Shown here: positions 27,695-37,100 of the stretch, piece after piece
How positions within the stretch are numbered: position 1 is the first letter of the stretch
How the letters are laid out: each line of letters starts with the position of its first letter
Assembly: GCA_963826505.1 (NCBI GenBank)
Contig: CAWGXG010000005.1
Coordinates: 496,001-560,000, forward strand
Source: CAWGXG01 sp963826505
Lineage (GTDB): Bacteria > Chloroflexota > Anaerolineae > Aggregatilineales > Aggregatilineaceae
Direction: 5' to 3'
DNA length: 64,000 nt
Translations under genes and position numbers: made by a program
Notes under the pieces: model-generated
The model's database searches: none
The model's input: only the letters and a program-made list of their open reading frames with translations
What the model was told of the DNA's origin: nothing

Positions 27695-28498
27695 ATGAAC
27701 TCACCCTCTGCCATAACTGACGTCATTGGCCGCATCCCCTACCGCATGGCGTTCGCGGGCGGTTGGATCGACCAGCCGTTTGTGTCGCAACACAACCCAA
27801 CTCCCCCCGGATCGATGGTTGTGGTCGCTCTGGAGCCGGTGTGTCGGTTTATGGATCTCAGCGGTATGGGGACCAGTACGCGTCGCGTGGCCACGAAGCT
27901 TTGGGACGGTTCTATACCTGATCGTGACCCGGCAGAGCTCGTTCGAGAGCTATATGCTGAGGAAAACCGGGGACAGCCGGAACCATCGGGCTCGCAAGAC
28001 ATGATTGGGCTCATCTACCCGGGAATCAGCCGCCTTGATTTTGACTTCAAACATGAGGGGGGGATCTTCCCTGTCCACATCGAGTCTAACAACGATCCCG
28101 AAGTCGCCCGATGGCTGGAAAACGTCGTCTACATGGTCCCGATCGCACAACGGCCCCCGGGCTACCATCCGCTGGCCGAAAAGAATCTGGACCCTGGCTG
28201 GATCAGCCGGTTAGGTCGCTCTGGCCAGGACTGCTACACCGCCATAGTAAGCCAGGATATCGCGTCGTTCGGCGCTTCGATGAACGAATGCATGCAATGT
28301 TGGGAAGCGGTATTGCCGCACACGGTGACGCATCCCACGATCACGGTTGATCTGAAAGCCATCCTCGGCCACTACCAGTCGCGTTATGCAGGGGCCATGT
28401 ACTCTGGCTGTGGAGGCGGGTACATCTACGTAGCATCCGAAGAACCGGTTCCGGGCGGCTTCCGCGTCAGAGTGAGGGTGGCACAGCACATATCATGA
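27695..28498 (+). CDS. GHMP-family sugar kinase-like protein
   Basis: A 267-residue protein. GRIPYRMAFAGGWIDQPFVS matches the substrate-binding start of GHMP kinases. LSGMGTSTRRVA is a diverged version of the ATP-binding GLGSSSA motif, and MYSGCGGGYIYVA resembles the C-terminal glycine motif 3. It overlaps the nucleotidyltransferase gene by ATGA at 28495-28498 and begins four bases after the epimerase. Likely substrate: a deoxy- or aldo-sugar C1-OH, giving a sugar 1-phosphate for the adjacent nucleotidyltransferase (inference). The diverged motif 2 leaves some doubt about kinase activity. Confidence 0.72.
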   Translation: MNSPSAITDVIGRIPYRMAFAGGWIDQPFVSQHNPTPPGSMVVVALEPVCRFMDLSGMGTSTRRVATKLWDGSIPDRDPAELVRELYAEENRGQPEPSGSQDMIGLIYPGISRLDFDFKHEGGIFPVHIESNNDPEVARWLENVVYMVPIAQRPPGYHPLAEKNLDPGWISRLGRSGQDCYTAIVSQDIASFGASMNECMQCWEAVLPHTVTHPTITVDLKAILGHYQSRYAGAMYSGCGGGYIYVASEEPVPGGFRVRVRVAQHIS

Positions 28499-29321
28499 CC
28501 GTAATCGCCGTGACCGGCAGCTTCGATGATCTGAGATCGCACCATGTCCGTTTCCTACAAGAAGCATCGAAACTGGGGAACGTGCATGTCCTGCTGTGGT
28601 CTGACGAGGTGGCACACGTCATCGATGGATCAGCGCCCCGCTTCCCTCAAGATGAACGTCTCTACACGGTGAGGGCGATACGGTATGTTGACCGCGTGAC
28701 ATTGGTGACTCAGCCCTTTGAGCGAGATGCTCTCCCTCCGATGGGTGATCTTCAATCCGCCCTATGGATGGTCGACGAGGCCGGCGATAGTCCCTACAAA
28801 CGCGCCTACTGCCGGGAGCATAGCCTGGACTACGCCGTTCTGAGCGAGATCGATCTGCAGGGTTTTCCTATCACCGAACCTGCCCTGCCCCAAAATTCGG
28901 AAGCATCGTCTCGCAAGAAGTCTTCGTCACAGGGAGTTTCGACTGGCTGCATTCCGGGCACGTCCGTTTTTTTGAAGAAGCGTCCGAGCTGGGCGATCTC
29001 TACGTGGGCGTGGGGCATGACGCAAACATCCAACTATTGAAGGGGCCAGGGCATCCGATGTTTCCACAGGACGAGCGCCTGTATATGGTCCAGGCGATTC
29101 GTTATGTCACGGGGGCAATGCTTACGTCAGGCGATGGCTGGATGGACGCCGCGCCGGAGATCGGCCAGATCCAGCCCGATCTGTATGTCGTCAACGAAGA
29201 TGGCGACAAACCCGAAAAACGCGCGTTCTGTGAAGAGCATCATCTGGAGTATGTCGTCTTGAAACGCACGCCCAAAGACGGGCTTCCCAAAAGAGAGAGC
29301 ACGTCTTTGCGCGGATTCTAA
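28495..29321 (+). CDS. Tandem cytidylyltransferase-like protein, first active site degenerate, one frameshift
   Basis: Two copies of a cytidylyltransferase (HxGH) domain lie in one gene. Domain 1 (start 28495) begins TGSFDDLRSHHVRFLQEASK and has RFPQDERLYTVRAIRY. Domain 2 (from about 28920) reads VFVTGSFDWLHSGHVRFFEE with PMFPQDERLYMVQAIRY. The second has an intact HxGH (HSGH). The first reads RSHH, so it is probably inactive or structural. The frame breaks between them at a CCCCAAAA run near 28890, one base short. Without the error the protein would be about 275 residues. Expected role: sugar 1-phosphate or alditol-phosphate nucleotidylation, partnered with the kinase and epimerase upstream. 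Confidence 0.75.
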
Positions 29322-29989
29322 TCGCAACACGACCGGGGTCTGGTTCAGCTCACGTAAGCAGCGAGGCGGCACCATGTACTCTGCGTTAACCATAGGGGCA
29401 CGACTGTGGCCTTCCAGCCGTCGCAGCATACTCAAGCTGGCCGGGCTAGAGCAGCGCTGCATGTCCGCCTGCGTCATAAACCGCATCGCTCCAGTTCTCT
29501 CGCTGGCACGGATCTGCATAGTAGCTCGACCCAAGCCTGCAACTGCCCGCAATGAACAACCGCTCCAACTTACCGACAAAGTCCACATCGCGGAACGGGA
29601 AATGCCCACCATTATTCGTGTGCTCAGTCTGGGCGCGCTTGGCTCCGATCTGAGCGTTTCTGAACGACGGAAGCGAATGACCATCCAGTGCTGATTCTGG
29701 TTTCCGCCCGAGCCAGGGAAATAGCCCAATCGCGCTGAAGATGGCGGGTTTGAAAAGGGAGGAGGGATGCCAACACCATAAGAAAAAACAGCTAGGGCAC
29801 GCATACGAGACATTGGCCGAACACCGGGCACAATAAGGAGTTTGTGAACACCTTAATCATTGTGCTACATCGATCTGTACCTCAATTCAATAAAGAAAAT
29901 GGGCGGCTTGAAACATCCAACATCTTCGGTATATACTGGAATTGTGGTACGGATACCCTAATCTCGTTTCTTAGAAATGGAGATATGAC
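29322..29989. other. 668-base stretch without a supported gene
   Basis: Overlapping reading frames on both strands here lack ribosome sites and family motifs. I see no coding sequence. The right end contains the promoter and palindrome at 29908-29957 of the next transporter gene. Confidence 0.55.
29908..29957 (+). promoter_or_regulatory. Promoter with GGTA-N4-TACC palindrome upstream of the carbohydrate importer
   Basis: -35 TTGAAA (29908-29913), 18-bp spacer, -10 TATACT (29932-29937). GGTACGGATACC (29946-29957) begins eight bases after the -10 and matches the palindrome at 26444-26455 in half-sites and in the flanking CCTA. This position would block initiation. The LacI protein at 34835-35836, convergent at the far end of the same transporter unit, is the likely ligand-responsive repressor. 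Confidence 0.72.
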
Positions 29990-31477
29990 ATGAAAAAGTT
30001 CACGACCATTTTGCTCGCTGCTATTCTAGTAGCTCTTTCTTTCGGTTCTGCCGGGGTATCGCATTCGCAGGGCATGCAATTTGATGGCGTCAAGATCACC
30101 GTACTGACCTTTGACGGACCGCAAGTTGCCGAGCCCCTTCAGCGCCATGCCCCAGAGTTCAATGCGCTTACCGGGGCAGACGTCAACGTCGTTACTGTGC
30201 CGTTCGCCGATCTGTACCAGAAGATTTTGACCGATCAGGCGACAGGCACCTACAGCTATGATGCTTTTGTTTTTGCGCCGCAGTGGATGGTCGACTTTGC
30301 CACGGCTGGTTACCTTGAAGATCTTACCCCCTACGTCCAGAACGACGCAGCCATCCAATGGGACGACATCGCCCCCTTCTTCCGCAATTTCAGCGCGACG
30401 TACGAAGGAAAGATTTTCCTGATCCCGCTCGATGGCGACTTCCACATGGTCTATTACCGGACCGACGTGCTCGCCGAAGCCGGGCTCGAACCGCCCAAGA
30501 CGTGGGACGATTACCTGGCGGTTGCCGCGGCAACCAACGGGATGGACATGAACGGCGACGGTGAAGGCGACTACGGCTCGTGCATTTCCAAACGGCGCAG
30601 CGCGCAAGCCTGGCAGTGGTTCCCCTCCTTTGCCAGCCCATTCATCCAGAGTCTGGGTACCGAGCAGGGAGCTTTCTTTGATACCACGACCTTCAAGCCG
30701 CTGGTCAACAATGAAGGCTTCATCCGCGCGTTGGAGATCTACAAGGAAACCGGCAAGTATGGCCCGCCCGATGAGGAAACTCTTGATGTTGGCGGCACGC
30801 GCACACTGTTTGTGGCAGGTCGCTGCGCGCTGAGTCTGGACTGGGGCGATATCGGATCGCTGGCGGTTGACCCCGAGCAGTCTGTGGTTCAGGACAAAGT
30901 TGGCGCGATCATCACCCCTGGCTCGACCGAGGTTATCGATCGCGAGACCGGCAAGTTGATGCCCTGCACGCCCGAACTCTGCCCGTACGCCATTGATGGT
31001 GTGAACCATGCCCCAGTGGCATCGTTTGGCGGCTGGTCCGCGGGCGTGAGCTCTGGCATTTCGCAGGAGAAAAAGGATGCCGCTTATGCCTTCTTCTCTT
31101 ACGTGTCCCAGCCTGCGCAGTCCAATGTGGACGTGACCATCGGCAAGACCGGGTTCAACCCGTACCGTCTGTCGCAGTTCCAGGACCTGACCCCATGGTT
31201 GGCCGCTGGCTTCAGCGAAAAGGCCGCGAATGACTATCTGGGTGCCATCGAGGCCAGCCTTAACAGCCCGAATATGGTGCTCGACCTGCGTGTTCCGCAG
31301 AACCAGCGCTACCAGCAGGTGGTGACCGATCCTATCCTGAGCCAGTTCCTGGCCGGGGAATATACCGCTGAGGAAGCTGCTAAGGCGATCAGCGATCAGT
31401 GGGAGGAAATCACGAACGAAATCGGACGTGACAGCCAGCTCGCTGCCTATAACGCCTCGCTAGGCATTCAGAAATAA
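29990..31477 (+). CDS. Carbohydrate ABC importer solute-binding protein (family 1)
   Basis: A 495-residue secreted protein. Signal peptide residues 1-26 (KKFTTILLAAILVALSFGSA). Typical family-1 features: ITVLTFDGPQVAEPLQ, DAFVFAPQWMVDFATAGYLE, PKTWDDYLAVAAA, and SFGGWSAGVSSGISQEKKDA. GGAGATATGAC precedes ATG 29990. It is followed by a 12-bp-stem hairpin and then two permease genes. No ATPase gene accompanies them, so a shared MsmK/UgpC-type ATPase is expected elsewhere. Cargo is probably a sugar, judging by family and by LacI context. Confidence 0.92.
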   Translation: MKKFTTILLAAILVALSFGSAGVSHSQGMQFDGVKITVLTFDGPQVAEPLQRHAPEFNALTGADVNVVTVPFADLYQKILTDQATGTYSYDAFVFAPQWMVDFATAGYLEDLTPYVQNDAAIQWDDIAPFFRNFSATYEGKIFLIPLDGDFHMVYYRTDVLAEAGLEPPKTWDDYLAVAAATNGMDMNGDGEGDYGSCISKRRSAQAWQWFPSFASPFIQSLGTEQGAFFDTTTFKPLVNNEGFIRALEIYKETGKYGPPDEETLDVGGTRTLFVAGRCALSLDWGDIGSLAVDPEQSVVQDKVGAIITPGSTEVIDRETGKLMPCTPELCPYAIDGVNHAPVASFGGWSAGVSSGISQEKKDAAYAFFSYVSQPAQSNVDVTIGKTGFNPYRLSQFQDLTPWLAAGFSEKAANDYLGAIEASLNSPNMVLDLRVPQNQRYQQVVTDPILSQFLAGEYTAEEAAKAISDQWEEITNEIGRDSQLAAYNASLGIQK

Positions 31478-31496
31478 GCGTCGCTTGACCGCGTTG

Positions 31497-31527
31497 GGGT
31501 CTCGGAGGCATACTACCTCCGAGACCC
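31497..31527 (+). repeat. Intergenic hairpin after binding-protein gene
   Basis: A perfect 12-bp stem: GGGTCTCGGAGG (31497-31508) and CCTCCGAGACCC (31516-31527), with a 7-base loop. It is followed by TTTCCTGTTTC, so partial rho-independent termination is plausible. It lies between the binding-protein stop and the first permease start at 31570. Confidence 0.8.
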
Positions 31528-31569
31528 TTTCCTGTTTCTGGCCCCAGACCACAGTGAGGAAGCCCGTTT

Positions 31570-32679
31570 ATGGAAGAGCGCCCCGCGTATTTGAATGACC
31601 GTTCACGATATGTTTTACTGCTGCCCGCTGTTTTGGTCGTGCTGTTTTTGTCCGTTTTCCCCCTGCTGATTTCGGTCTTCACCTCCCTGTCAAAAATAAA
31701 ATTCGTGAAGGGTGGATTTGAGATCACCTATGTCGGCCTTAAGAATTACGAAAAGCTCTTGCAGGGCAGCGGGCAACGACGTTTCTTAGGGACGGTTTGC
31801 CGACCCCACCACCGTTGGGTGGATGGTCATGGCGGTGTTCTTTGTCCTGATGATCTACTGGCTGTTCCGCTATATCAGCGGCCCACAGCCGAGACTATTT
31901 GGCGTGCTCATGCGCGTGCTCACGATCGTCATCGCCGCCGAACTCCTGTGGCTGATGGTCAGGACGTCGAGCGGACGCGGACTACCCGGCACGCTGGTAG
32001 TGACGCTGATCTTTGTGTTCGGCGGAGTGGCGGCCCAATATGTGTTGGGGTTGTTCCTCGCGCTGCTGGTCACTCAGAACTTGCCCGGAAAACGTTTCTT
32101 TCGTGTCGTGTTCTTACTGCCGATGATGATGACGCCCGTGGGTATTGGTTTCTTGTTCCGTATGCTGACCGATACGCTGATCGGCCCGATCGCCCCGGTG
32201 TGGGAAGCCGCTGGGCTATACAATTACTCGTGGGTGAATAATCCGACGACGGCGCGTCTGGCCGTGATCATCGGCGACACCTGGCAGTGGACGCCATTTG
32301 TTTTCATCATCCTGCTGGCCGCTCTTGAAGGGCTTGCCGCAAGAAACCGTCGAAGCCGCGCTGGTGGATGGTGCCAACCGCCTGCAGATGTTCCGCCACA
32401 TCATCCTGCCGCAGATCATTCCGGTCAGCACCACCGTGGTGCTGGTCCGCCTCATCGAAGCCTTCAAGATGATCGACATGCCCAACGCGCTGACTGGCGG
32501 CGGGCCGGGCACGGCGACGGAGTTGGTGACACTGCACATCTATAACCTGTGGCGCGGGATCGATCTGGGAACATCGTCCGCGCTCGCCTATTGCCTGCTT
32601 GTTTGTCGTCACTTTTGTAGCGCTGGTCTTTGTAAATTTCATCCGGCAGCACCTGTTGGAGATCGATATAATCCTATGA
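31570..32679 (+). CDS. Carbohydrate ABC importer permease (MalF-like), three frameshifts
   Basis: Begins EERPAYLNDRSRYVLLLPAV at ATG 31570 (GAGGAAG upstream). The frame changes near 31795, 32335 and 32592, each time by one inserted base. Across frames the protein reads through membrane helices, LPGKRFFRVVFLLPMMMTPV, and the EAA motif LPQETVEAALVDGANRLQMF. It ends FIRQHLLEIDIIL with a stop overlapping the next ATG (ATGA, 32676-32679). The reconstructed length is about 369 residues, roughly 60 longer than usual. The extra length lies in added hydrophobic segments (MVMAVFFVLMIYWLF and MRVLTIVIAAELLWL). Either inactivated, or intact and mis-sequenced; the latter is favoured. Confidence 0.8.
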
Positions 32680-33706
32680 AGCGCCTTTTTAGCTCTTCCA
32701 GGCCCTTTCAGACCCTCGCCAGCGACCATGCTGGTGTCCTACATTCTGCTGGTATTCTGGACGTTTCTCGTCTTATTCCCGATTTACTGGCTGCTCGTGA
32801 CCGCCTTTAAGCTGCCGATCGACGTCAACACCGGCCCCAAGTACCTCATGTACGTGGACTTCCAACCTTCCACCCATGCCTGGAAAGAAATGTTTGTGGA
32901 TAGCGGCGACCTCGTCACGCGCCCGTACAAGAATACGGCTGATCGTCGGGTTGGCAAGCGCGGTGCTGGCGCTCGTGCTGGGCGCGGGGGCGTCCTATGC
33001 CCTTACCCGCTTCACTTATCGACCCGAAGCCAGGGCTGATTTTGGCGTTTTTCTGTGCCTGGGCTTGGTCATCGTCATGGTCGATTTGCGCGTCCCCTGG
33101 CAGGTGGCGGTCGCTGCGGGCATTGGCGTGTATACTCTTGATCGCGATGACGATCGGACGCCGCTTCAAAGGCACGATGTCCAACGACGATATCGCCTTC
33201 TGGCTGATTTCGCAGCGCATGCTGCCGCCGGTGGCCGTGCTTGTCCCGATTTACATCTTGTTCCAGAAATTCCGACCTGCTCAATACCTATACGGCCTTG
33301 ATCGTGACCTACACCGCCGTCAACCTGCCCCTCGCCGTGTGGTTCATGCGCGATTATTTCAAGAGCATTCCGCTCGAATTAGAGGAGAGCGCCTTCATCG
33401 ACGGGGCTTCACGCTATCAGGTTCTGTATCAAGATCGTGTTCCCCCTTTCTATTCCCGGGCTGGTGGCCACCTTCCTGATCGTCCTGATTTTTGCCTGGA
33501 ACGAATATACGCTGGGCCTGTTCCTCTCAGGCGCGGATACGCAGACATTACCGATGCTGGTCGTCGGTCAGAATGCGACACGCGGCCCGCAATGGTGGAA
33601 CATTTCGGTGCTGGTGTTGGTGATGATCGCGCCGGTGGTCGTACTGGCGATCATCCTGGAGCGCTTCATTGCCCGGGGCCTGCTGATCGGAGCAGTGAAA
33701 GGTTAG
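32676..33706 (+). CDS. Carbohydrate ABC importer permease (MalG-like), five frameshifts
   Basis: ATG 32676 overlaps the MalF-like stop. Five single-base insertions (near 32727, 32937, 33140, 33268 and 33430) split it. In order the frames give MLVSYILLVFWTFLVLFPIY, LIVGLASAVLALVLGAGASY, RRFKGTMSNDDIAFWLISQ, RMLPPVAVLVPIYILFQKF, the EAA motif IPLELEESAFIDGASRYQV, and a C-terminus ending GLLIGAVKG. All are colinear with a MalG-type permease, but at about 343 residues it carries an extra hydrophobic segment (LGLVIVMVDLRVPWQVAVAA). Such dense same-direction shifts point to sequence error rather than decay. Confidence 0.78.
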
Positions 33707-33751
33707 GGCGTGTCCGCGCAGGGTTTTGGCCGGTAACAGGAAGGAGCGGCG

Positions 33752-34812
33752 ATGAACAGCAAACAGCGCTGCTTGGCGGCGATCTCCGGAGAGCCGGTCG
33801 ACCGGGTGCCCGTTTTCCCACTCCTGATGTTCTTCGCTCAGAACCGTCTCGGAGTCACTTATCGCGAATTTGCCACCAATGGGCACGTGTTGGCCGAAGC
33901 TCAGCTCAATATCATCAACACATTCGGCGTAGATGCGATCACCGCGTGCAGCGATGCGTTCCGGATCACTGCCGATCTGGGCGCCGATATGGTGTTTCCG
34001 GAATATCAGACCCCATTCGCGGCCTCTCCCCTGGTGGCCACTCGAAGCGATCTGAACAGGCTTATACGCCCCGATCCCACTGATCCGAAAACACGCATGA
34101 ACGATCGCGTCCGCGCCACACAGGATATGGTCAGAGCGGCGGGTGACGATTGTCTGGTGCTCGGCTGGGTGGATATGCCGTTTGCCGAAGCCTGCTCAGT
34201 GTGCGGCGTGTCGCAGTTCATGATGATGCTCTACGATGATCCCGTCCTGGCGCACGAAGTCCTCGACTATCTCACCAAGATCGTGATCGACTTCTGCCTG
34301 GCACAACTTGAGGTCGGAACTCCGATGATTGGGGCCGGAGACGCGGCAGCCTCCCTGCTTTCACCAGCGTCTGTACCGGGAGTTCGCGTTACCTTACGAG
34401 CAGCGCATCTGCGCGGCGGTGCATGCCTCAGGCGGCATGGTGAAGCTGCATATCTGCGGCAACACGACCCACATCTTGAGCGATATGGTCGCACTCGCAG
34501 GCCGATCTGTTCAATGTGGATCACCTGGTGGATTTTGCGACGGCGCGAGATGTGTACGACGAGGCGCAAGTCTGTTTCAAGGGCAATCTCGACCCGGTCG
34601 CCGATATGCTTCAGGCCACGCCGGAGACGTGTCAGGCACGGGCGTTGAACTGCATCCAATTGGCGGCGGGTACCCGCTACATGTTAAGCGCTGGCTGCGA
34701 AGTGCCCGGTGATGTCAGTGACGAGGTATTCGGAGCATTTTGCGAGGCACCCCAACGTTTTGCCGCTGAACTCAAGCCAGTCGACGCGCCAAATTCTGAC
34801 GTCACGACCTGA
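33752..34812 (+). CDS. URO-D-like methyltransferase-type protein, two frameshifts
   Basis: ATG 33752 is preceded by AGGAAGGAG. NSKQRCLAAISGEPVDRVPV is the MtaA-like N-terminus. Single-base insertions near 34370 and 34503 split the C-terminal half, which reads LYREFALPYEQRICAAVHAS, then KLHICGNTTHILSDM (H-x-C zinc motif), then FNVDHLVDFATARDVYDEAQ and CFKGNLDPVADMLQ. Total about 352 residues. It closes the LacI-linked transporter unit, so imported sugar metabolism or methyl transfer from a methylated substrate may be linked here (inference). Confidence 0.82.
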
Positions 34813-34834
34813 ACGATCGTGATGATGAGTAGCC

Positions 34835-35836
34835 TTAAGTGGCCCGGCAAGATTGGCGTATGACCAACGGCGTGGAGAGCACGATTTCCTGGCGTGCGGG
34901 TTCTCCAGCGTTCGCGATCCGTTCCAATAACAGCTTTGTCGCCCGGTAGCCCATTTCATAGGCCGGTTGGGCCGCTACTGTCAGAAACGGCTGCACCAGC
35001 AGTCCCGGCGGCAGGTCGTCAAAGCCGACCACGGACATATCCTCAGGAATCCGCAAGCCAGATTCGTAGAGAGCTTTCATCATGCCGATCGCTATGAAAT
35101 TATTGGCCGCAAACAACGCGGTAGGGCAATCTGCGAGCGCCAGAAGCTGCTTGGTCCGTTCATACCCACTTTCCTGGTAAAACCTGCCGTAGCTTATCAA
35201 TTCCGTGTCTATTTCCAGATGGGCATCATCCAGCGCGCGTTTGTAGCCCGCCACGCGCTGCGTACTCGTTGAGGTCGTTTCTGGTCCAGACAGGATCGCG
35301 ATACGCCGGTGCCCCAACTCAGTCAGGTAGCGCGTCAGATCATAAGCGCCGCCTTCCGAATCGCCGCGCACGACATCCGCTGAAGCGCCAGGAAGCTGGC
35401 GGTCCAGGATGACCAGCGGCACTCGTTGATGTTGGATAGGGCTGATGGTGTCGATCGCATTGGAGGCCGGGACCAGCAGAAAACCGTCCACCTGTCGCCG
35501 GAGGAGTAGCTGCACGTATTTTTCTTGTTTGGCGACGTCCTCATCAGTGTTGCACAAGATGACGCTGTAATTTTCTTCGTTGGCGGCGTCTTCAGTGCCC
35601 CGCGCCACTGTGGTCCAGAAAGGATTCGTCACGTCCGATAGGACGAGCGCGATCACATAGGTCTTGTTGAACCGGAGTCCTTGCGCGAGTGCGTTCGGGA
35701 CATATTTCAACTCAGCAATGGCTTGCTCAACCCGCTGGCGTGTTTTTTCGCTCACGTAGCCCGAATTGTTGATTACCCTGGAGACGGTAATCGGAGCTAC
35801 ACCTGCGCGTTGGGCCACATCCCGAATTGTGGACAT
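34835..35836 (-). CDS. LacI-family transcriptional regulator
   Basis: A 333-residue regulator: N-terminal helix-turn-helix (TIRDVAQRAGVAPITVSRVI), hinge ELKYVPNALAQGLRFNKTYV, then a sugar-binding periplasmic-type domain (DVTNPFWTTVARGTEDAANE, DGFLLVPASN, VVGFDDLPPGLL). GAGGGGAAA precedes ATG 35836. It converges with the URO-D-like gene of the transporter unit. It probably controls the two promoters carrying the GGTA-N4-TACC palindrome at 26444 and 29946, responding to a sugar (inference). No such palindrome is seen at its own promoter. Confidence 0.94.
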   Translation of the reverse strand: MSTIRDVAQRAGVAPITVSRVINNSGYVSEKTRQRVEQAIAELKYVPNALAQGLRFNKTYVIALVLSDVTNPFWTTVARGTEDAANEENYSVILCNTDEDVAKQEKYVQLLLRRQVDGFLLVPASNAIDTISPIQHQRVPLVILDRQLPGASADVVRGDSEGGAYDLTRYLTELGHRRIAILSGPETTSTSTQRVAGYKRALDDAHLEIDTELISYGRFYQESGYERTKQLLALADCPTALFAANNFIAIGMMKALYESGLRIPEDMSVVGFDDLPPGLLVQPFLTVAAQPAYEMGYRATKLLLERIANAGEPARQEIVLSTPLVIRQSCRAT

Positions 35837-36138
35837 TTTCCCCTCGTTGGTAAGGCTTGGTCAATAGGACGAGGCATTTGCTGCCGCAGGTCATGCCGCC
35901 GGAAAGGGGTGAAGATTTTACACAAGGCGCAAAGGCTCGTGCACTTGAGGGATATTATAGTATACGGACAAAAAGAAGTATAGCGCGGAAGATGGATGGC
36001 AGCATTTCAACGAATTGGCAGATCGGTCTACGCGTTACTGGTATGATCTACAGAGAGTGTTTCATTCTTGCGTCAAAGGAGGGACAGGTTATCGATTCCA
36101 CTGCATCAAGGCTTTCGATTGCGAAAGTGAGGTAAATC
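35837..36138. other. 302-base divergent intergenic region
   Basis: Separates the LacI gene and the plus-strand methyltransferase gene. It contains an AT-rich TATAGTATAC stretch near 35955 that could hold a -10 element, but no matching -35 box. No gene or repeat is recognised. Confidence 0.45.
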
Positions 36139-36951
36139 ATGACTTCAACGAATGAGCGCGCGCACGGTGTGACGCCAGGTCTGCGCCAGGACTATGTGAC
36201 CCGGTCAGCAAATCAGCAGGCGGCATTCGTGCTGCCGTACCTCCGTCCCGGCATGACCGTACTGGACATGGGCTGCGGACCCGGCACGATCACCCTGGGG
36301 CTCGCTGAAAGAGTCGCTCCCGGCCATGTGATCGGCATCGATCATGACGCCGCGCATGTCGAATCGGCCAGGGCGCTGGCAGCCGAACGCGGTGCGAGCA
36401 ACGTGTCTTTCGAGTTAGGCAGCGCGTTCTCGCTCCCCTTCCAGGAGGATACGTTCGACGCAGTCTTTGAGAACGATCTGTTTGTCCACCTCGCCCAGAC
36501 GGCGGTTCGAGCCGCTGAGGAAGCCCACCGCGTCCTCAAACCGGAGGGCTTCTTCGCAGCACGAGATGCCGACGTGGATTCAGTAGTATGGGGTCATTCG
36601 AGCGATACCCTCAAGCAGTTAGACCGCCTATTTGTGGCCTGGCACCACAGCCGAGGCAGTGACATCGCCCTCGGCAAGCGGCTCCCCGCCATACTGCGAG
36701 AGGCGGGCTTCAGCAGAACGCTCAAGAGTGTTTCCGCCGATACCAAAGGCACCCCTGACGAAGTGCGCTCACACGCCCGGATCACCGTTTCTCTGCTCGA
36801 CGGTCCCTTTGGGCGGGATATCCTGGCCAACGGGTGGGCCGACAGACCCACGCTTGAGCGGCTGAAACAAGGCATTCAAGCGTGGGGCGAACATGCCGAC
36901 GCGTTCTTTGCCAACGTTCATGTGGAAGTCATTGGCTGGAAGTCAGACTAA
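36139..36951 (+). CDS. Class I SAM-dependent methyltransferase
   Basis: A 270-residue methyltransferase of the UbiE/Methyltransf_11 type. VLDMGCGPGTITLGLAERV is motif I for SAM binding, VIGIDHDAAHVESAR motif II, and DAVFENDLFVHLAQ and AHRVLKPEGFFAARD motifs near the fold's centre. GAGGTAAATC precedes ATG 36139. It stands alone. The acceptor substrate cannot be predicted. Confidence 0.9.
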   Translation: MTSTNERAHGVTPGLRQDYVTRSANQQAAFVLPYLRPGMTVLDMGCGPGTITLGLAERVAPGHVIGIDHDAAHVESARALAAERGASNVSFELGSAFSLPFQEDTFDAVFENDLFVHLAQTAVRAAEEAHRVLKPEGFFAARDADVDSVVWGHSSDTLKQLDRLFVAWHHSRGSDIALGKRLPAILREAGFSRTLKSVSADTKGTPDEVRSHARITVSLLDGPFGRDILANGWADRPTLERLKQGIQAWGEHADAFFANVHVEVIGWKSD

Positions 36952-37100
36952 GGCGCGATTTCCTGGCAGCTCAACACGTTCCTCCACCAACGGTGGGTGT
37001 CGTGGAATTGTCCTCATCTCTGCGCCAGAGTGCCTATAATCTACAGATGAGCTTGCCTGCATATCGATGACGCGATTTATAGTAACGCAGGAGACCCGAG

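Noticed and set aside
29127..29831. 234-codon minus-strand open frame across the 29.3-29.9 kb gap
   Set aside because: It runs antisense into the nucleotidyltransferase gene, lacks a ribosome site and shows no recognisable motif.
31570..33706. Programmed frameshifting in the permease genes
   Set aside because: Eight shifts in two genes with no shared slippery sequence or downstream structure; sequencing insertions explain them better.
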